DNA from: Candidatus Nitrotoga sp. HW29
GTDB lineage: Bacteria > Pseudomonadota > Gammaproteobacteria > Burkholderiales > Gallionellaceae
Direction of reading: 5' to 3'
Length of the DNA: 64,000 bases
Assembly (NCBI RefSeq): GCF_924101635.2
Contig: NZ_CAKMAA020000007.1
Span: forward strand, 21,931 to 85,930
This document shows, piece after piece, positions 61,587-64,000 of this stretch. The notes under the pieces were generated by a model. It saw nothing but the letters and a program-made list of their open reading frames with translations, had not been told where the DNA came from and did no database searches. A program made the translations under genes and the position numbers. The stretch's first letter is position 1. The number at the start of each line of letters is the position of its first letter.

Positions 61587-63287
61587 ATGCTGGTATTTTT
61601 CTTGGCGTATCTGGGCGGTCTGCTAACCATTTTTAGCCCGTGTGTGCTACCGGTATTACCGTTTATCTTTGCCCGCTCGGATCAGTCGTTTCGCCACTCC
61701 GGTCTGCCAATCTTGCTCGGCATGGCAGCGACTTTCACCCTGCTCGCCAGTTTTGCGGCGGTGGGCGGCGCATGGCTGGTCCAAATCAATCAATATGGCC
61801 GGTATGTGGCGATGTTGTTGTTACTGCTATTGGGGATAGCGCTGATCTTCCCCGCATTGTCGGAACGGCTGATGCGCCCATTCGTCTCGCTGGGCGGGCG
61901 TTTGCAACAACACGCCGATCAGCAAGGCAACTTCAAAGGTTCGCTACTACTGGGTGTGGCCGTCGGCTTTTTATGGGCGCCTTGTGCCGGGCCGATTTTG
62001 GGTCTGGTATTAGCAGGCGCTGCACTGAACGGCGCGAACCTTTACAGCGCCTTACTGCTGCTGGTGTTCGCTGCTGGTGCCGCAACTTCTTTAGGCCTTG
62101 CTCTGTTGGCAGGCGGGCGAATGTTTAAACTGATGAAGCGCGGCCTGGGTGCAGAGGAATGGGTACGACGGGGATTGGGTATCGCGGTGGTAACAGGCGT
62201 CGTGGTTATCGCGTTGGGCTGGGATACTCGCTTCCTTGCACAGTTTACTTATTTAAACACCGCCAACACCGAGCAAAAATTGATTGCGCAATTGGCACAC
62301 AAACCTGGTGCACCTATCGTCAACAAGACCTTCACCATGCCGCCATTAACCGGGGCAACGCAGTGGCTAAATTCTGCGCCGTTGAGCAGCGAGATGCTGC
62401 GCGGCAAAGTAGTGCTGGTGGATTTCTGGACATACTCGTGCATCAACTGTTTGCGCACGCTGCCCTACCTGAAAGCATGGGATGAAAAATACCGCGCTCA
62501 GGGTTTGGTCATCATCGGTGTCCATGCGCCGGAATTCGCCTTTGAAAAAGATCAACGTAATGTTCAGCAGGCCATCCACGATCTGGGCATCACTTACCCG
62601 GTGGTAATGGATAATCAATACGTTATTTGGAATGCCTATAAAAATGAATATTGGCCAGCACATTATTTGTTCGATACAAATGGAAAGATTCGCCATAAAC
62701 ATTTTGGCGAAGGCGCGTATAAGGAAACTGAGCAGATGATTCAGACTCTACTCAAAGAAACGTATCCAGGCGTGCTGGTAATGAACGATAAGTTAGTTAA
62801 TGTAGCGGGGACTGGCGCAACGGCTGCTGCTGCCGATACAGAACGTTCGCCGGAAACCTATCTGGGCTATGCCCGTCAGAAAAACCTGGCTTCACCCGAA
62901 GCATTACGCAAGGATGTAATCAGCACGTACAGCATGCCGGGCGTGCTCCAGCCAAATCAATGGGCATTGCAGGGAAAATGGCTGATATCCGAGCAATCCG
63001 CTGCACTGCCAACTGCAGGCGGGGCAATCAGTTATCAATTCCGGGGACGCGATTTGCATCTGGTACTGGGTTCGCGCAGTGACAAGCCGGTACGATTTAA
63101 GGTCACCCTGGATGGAGTCGCCCCCGGTGCCAATCGCGGTGGGGACATTGATGCGCTAGGCAACGGTACAATCCTCCAACAACGGCTGTATCAGCTCATC
63201 CGCCACAACGGGAAGATTGGATTTCATACCTTTCGTATTGAATTTTTAGATGGCGGCGCAGAAGCGTTTGCCTTTACCTTTGGTTAA
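61587..63287 (+). CDS. DipZ-type thiol-disulfide exchanger (CcdA/DsbD-like membrane part fused to thioredoxin)
   Basis: A 566-residue inner-membrane protein. Residues 1-225 form a CcdA/DsbD-like bundle (GLLTIFSPCVLPVLPFIFA; second Cys in FLWAPCAGPILGL), which carries electrons across the membrane. Residues about 250-400 form a TlpA/AhpC-like thioredoxin domain with the active site WTYSCINCLRTLPYL (CxxC). Residues about 440-566 are the DipZ C-terminal beta domain (YQFRGRDLHLVLGS). Its neighbours suggest that it recycles the exported MsrB and MsrA with cytosolic electrons, much as DsbD does for the PilB/MsrAB protein of Neisseria. Confidence 0.92.
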   Translation: MLVFFLAYLGGLLTIFSPCVLPVLPFIFARSDQSFRHSGLPILLGMAATFTLLASFAAVGGAWLVQINQYGRYVAMLLLLLLGIALIFPALSERLMRPFVSLGGRLQQHADQQGNFKGSLLLGVAVGFLWAPCAGPILGLVLAGAALNGANLYSALLLLVFAAGAATSLGLALLAGGRMFKLMKRGLGAEEWVRRGLGIAVVTGVVVIALGWDTRFLAQFTYLNTANTEQKLIAQLAHKPGAPIVNKTFTMPPLTGATQWLNSAPLSSEMLRGKVVLVDFWTYSCINCLRTLPYLKAWDEKYRAQGLVIIGVHAPEFAFEKDQRNVQQAIHDLGITYPVVMDNQYVIWNAYKNEYWPAHYLFDTNGKIRHKHFGEGAYKETEQMIQTLLKETYPGVLVMNDKLVNVAGTGATAAAADTERSPETYLGYARQKNLASPEALRKDVISTYSMPGVLQPNQWALQGKWLISEQSAALPTAGGAISYQFRGRDLHLVLGSRSDKPVRFKVTLDGVAPGANRGGDIDALGNGTILQQRLYQLIRHNGKIGFHTFRIEFLDGGAEAFAFTFG

Positions 63288-63304
63288 TTTTAAGGAGTGC
63301 CACC

Positions 63305-63931
63305 ATGCTAACCATCAAAAATCTCCGCGGTTTTATTTTCAGTAGTATCTGTCTCATGCTGAGTTCAGGCACATTATCAACCGCCACGGCATCTCCAAAC
63401 GAGCAAACAGCGATATTTGCCGGCGGCTGCTTCTGGGGGGTGGATGCTGTTTTCAAACACATTAAAGGGGTCTCGGACGTGGTGTCCGGCTATACGGGCG
63501 GCAGTGCGGCAACAGCGCATTACGAGTTAGTCAGCGAAGGGAATACCGGGCATGCTGAAGCGGTACGCATTCATTTCAATCCGGCTCAGGTATCCTATCA
63601 GCAACTGCTACAAGTATTTTTCAGCGTGGCGCACGATCCCACGCAACTCAACCGTCAAGGCCCGGATACCGGCAGCCAATACCGCTCTGCGATTTTTTAC
63701 ACCAATGCCGAGCAACAAAAAATTGCGCAAAGCTATATGCAGCATCTCGCCACCACACACGCTTTTGCTGCGCCCATCGTTACGCAAGTCATGCCGCTAC
63801 AGCAATTTTATCCCGCCGAAGAACATCACCAAAACTATCTGGCTTTGCATCCTACCCAGCCCTACATCGTCTACCACGATCTGCCCAAGCTGACGCAATT
63901 GCGTAAACAATTTCAAGGGCTGTATCGTTGA
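63305..63931 (+). CDS. msrA: Exported peptide-methionine (S)-S-oxide reductase MsrA
   Basis: A 208-residue MsrA with a signal peptide (FIFSSICLMLSSGTLSTATA). The catalytic motif is GGCFWGVDAVF, followed by VVSGYTGGSAATAHYELVSEGNTGHAEAV cut here, DPTQLNRQGPDTGSQYRSAIF and the C-terminal EEHHQNYL. It reduces S-methionine sulfoxide. AAGGAG lies 8 bases before the ATG, and the gene follows dipZ by 17 bases. Together with MsrB it covers both sulfoxide isomers in the periplasm. Confidence 0.96.
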   Translation: MLTIKNLRGFIFSSICLMLSSGTLSTATASPNEQTAIFAGGCFWGVDAVFKHIKGVSDVVSGYTGGSAATAHYELVSEGNTGHAEAVRIHFNPAQVSYQQLLQVFFSVAHDPTQLNRQGPDTGSQYRSAIFYTNAEQQKIAQSYMQHLATTHAFAAPIVTQVMPLQQFYPAEEHHQNYLALHPTQPYIVYHDLPKLTQLRKQFQGLYR

Positions 63932-64000
63932 ATTTACCCCGAACGCTATTGCTCCGGCCCGATGAAGTCTTAAGCCGCGTACTTGACGCGTTTGGCTTGG

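Noticed and set aside
1..64000. CRISPR arrays, tRNA or rRNA genes, prophage or complete IS elements
   Set aside because: I looked through the intergenic gaps and saw no regularly spaced repeats, cloverleaf sequences or full transposases; only IS fragments are present.

Overview
The window looks like the chromosome of a Gram-negative betaproteobacterium. The LptFG, HolC and ValS order, the type IV pilus/Chp-type chemosensory operon, the E. coli-type cellulose genes and the FecI/FecR/TonB-receptor iron modules would fit the Nitrosomonadales (Gallionellaceae-like). That placement is an inference from gene content, not from a database comparison. No tRNA, rRNA, CRISPR array or complete insertion sequence was seen.

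Layout. (1) 1-12.8 kb: a cellulose / phosphoethanolamine-cellulose locus built as two converging transcripts, bcsB-bcsZ-bcsC rightward and dgkA-bcsE-bcsF-bcsQ-bcsA-bcsG leftward. The catalytic subunit bcsA is therefore split from its partner bcsB, and BcsZ appears to have Asn at its catalytic-base position. (2) 13.4-19.1 kb: a Fur-box-preceded iron uptake module (fecI, fecR, STN-TonB receptor, PepSY membrane reductase), followed by a DUF5916 outer-membrane protein. (3) 21.6-31.2 kb: housekeeping genes (lptG/lptF diverging from pepA, then holC, valS with an unusual in-frame N-terminal extension, a tusA-like gene and a BepA-like M48 protease). (4) 31.3-48.9 kb: a pilus and signalling island. It holds a TMTC-like GT-C glycosyltransferase, a major pilin with a sigma-54-type promoter, a GAF-PilB ATPase, a two-FHA protein and a PP2C phosphatase (all leftward). 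Diverging from these is an eight-gene operon that begins with a nucleotide cyclase-Ser/Thr kinase fusion and continues with a pseudo-receiver/receiver protein, PilH-like CheY, CheW, PilJ-like MCP, ChpA-like hybrid CheA and two more CheW-like proteins. (5) 48.9-55.5 kb: a second, leftward iron module, paralogous to the first, with an added HemP-like protein and a frameshifted DUF3325 gene. (6) 55.6-60.9 kb: an accessory stretch with IS5 and IS110 transposase remnants, a Cu/Ag P-type ATPase with a divergent MerR regulator and a 20-bp-spacer promoter, and a decayed Rhs 3' end that still carries a nucleotidyltransferase-like toxin tip and a probable immunity gene. (7) 61.0-63.9 kb: an exported methionine sulfoxide repair operon (msrB, dipZ, msrA).

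The most interesting system is region 4. The chemosensory operon of a type IV pilus starts with a protein that joins a class III cyclase domain to a Hanks-type kinase. It faces, across one intergenic region, the matching phosphatase and phosphothreonine reader plus the pilus extension ATPase and pilin. This suggests that Ser/Thr phosphorylation, a cyclic nucleotide and two-component phosphotransfer converge on one pilus machine.
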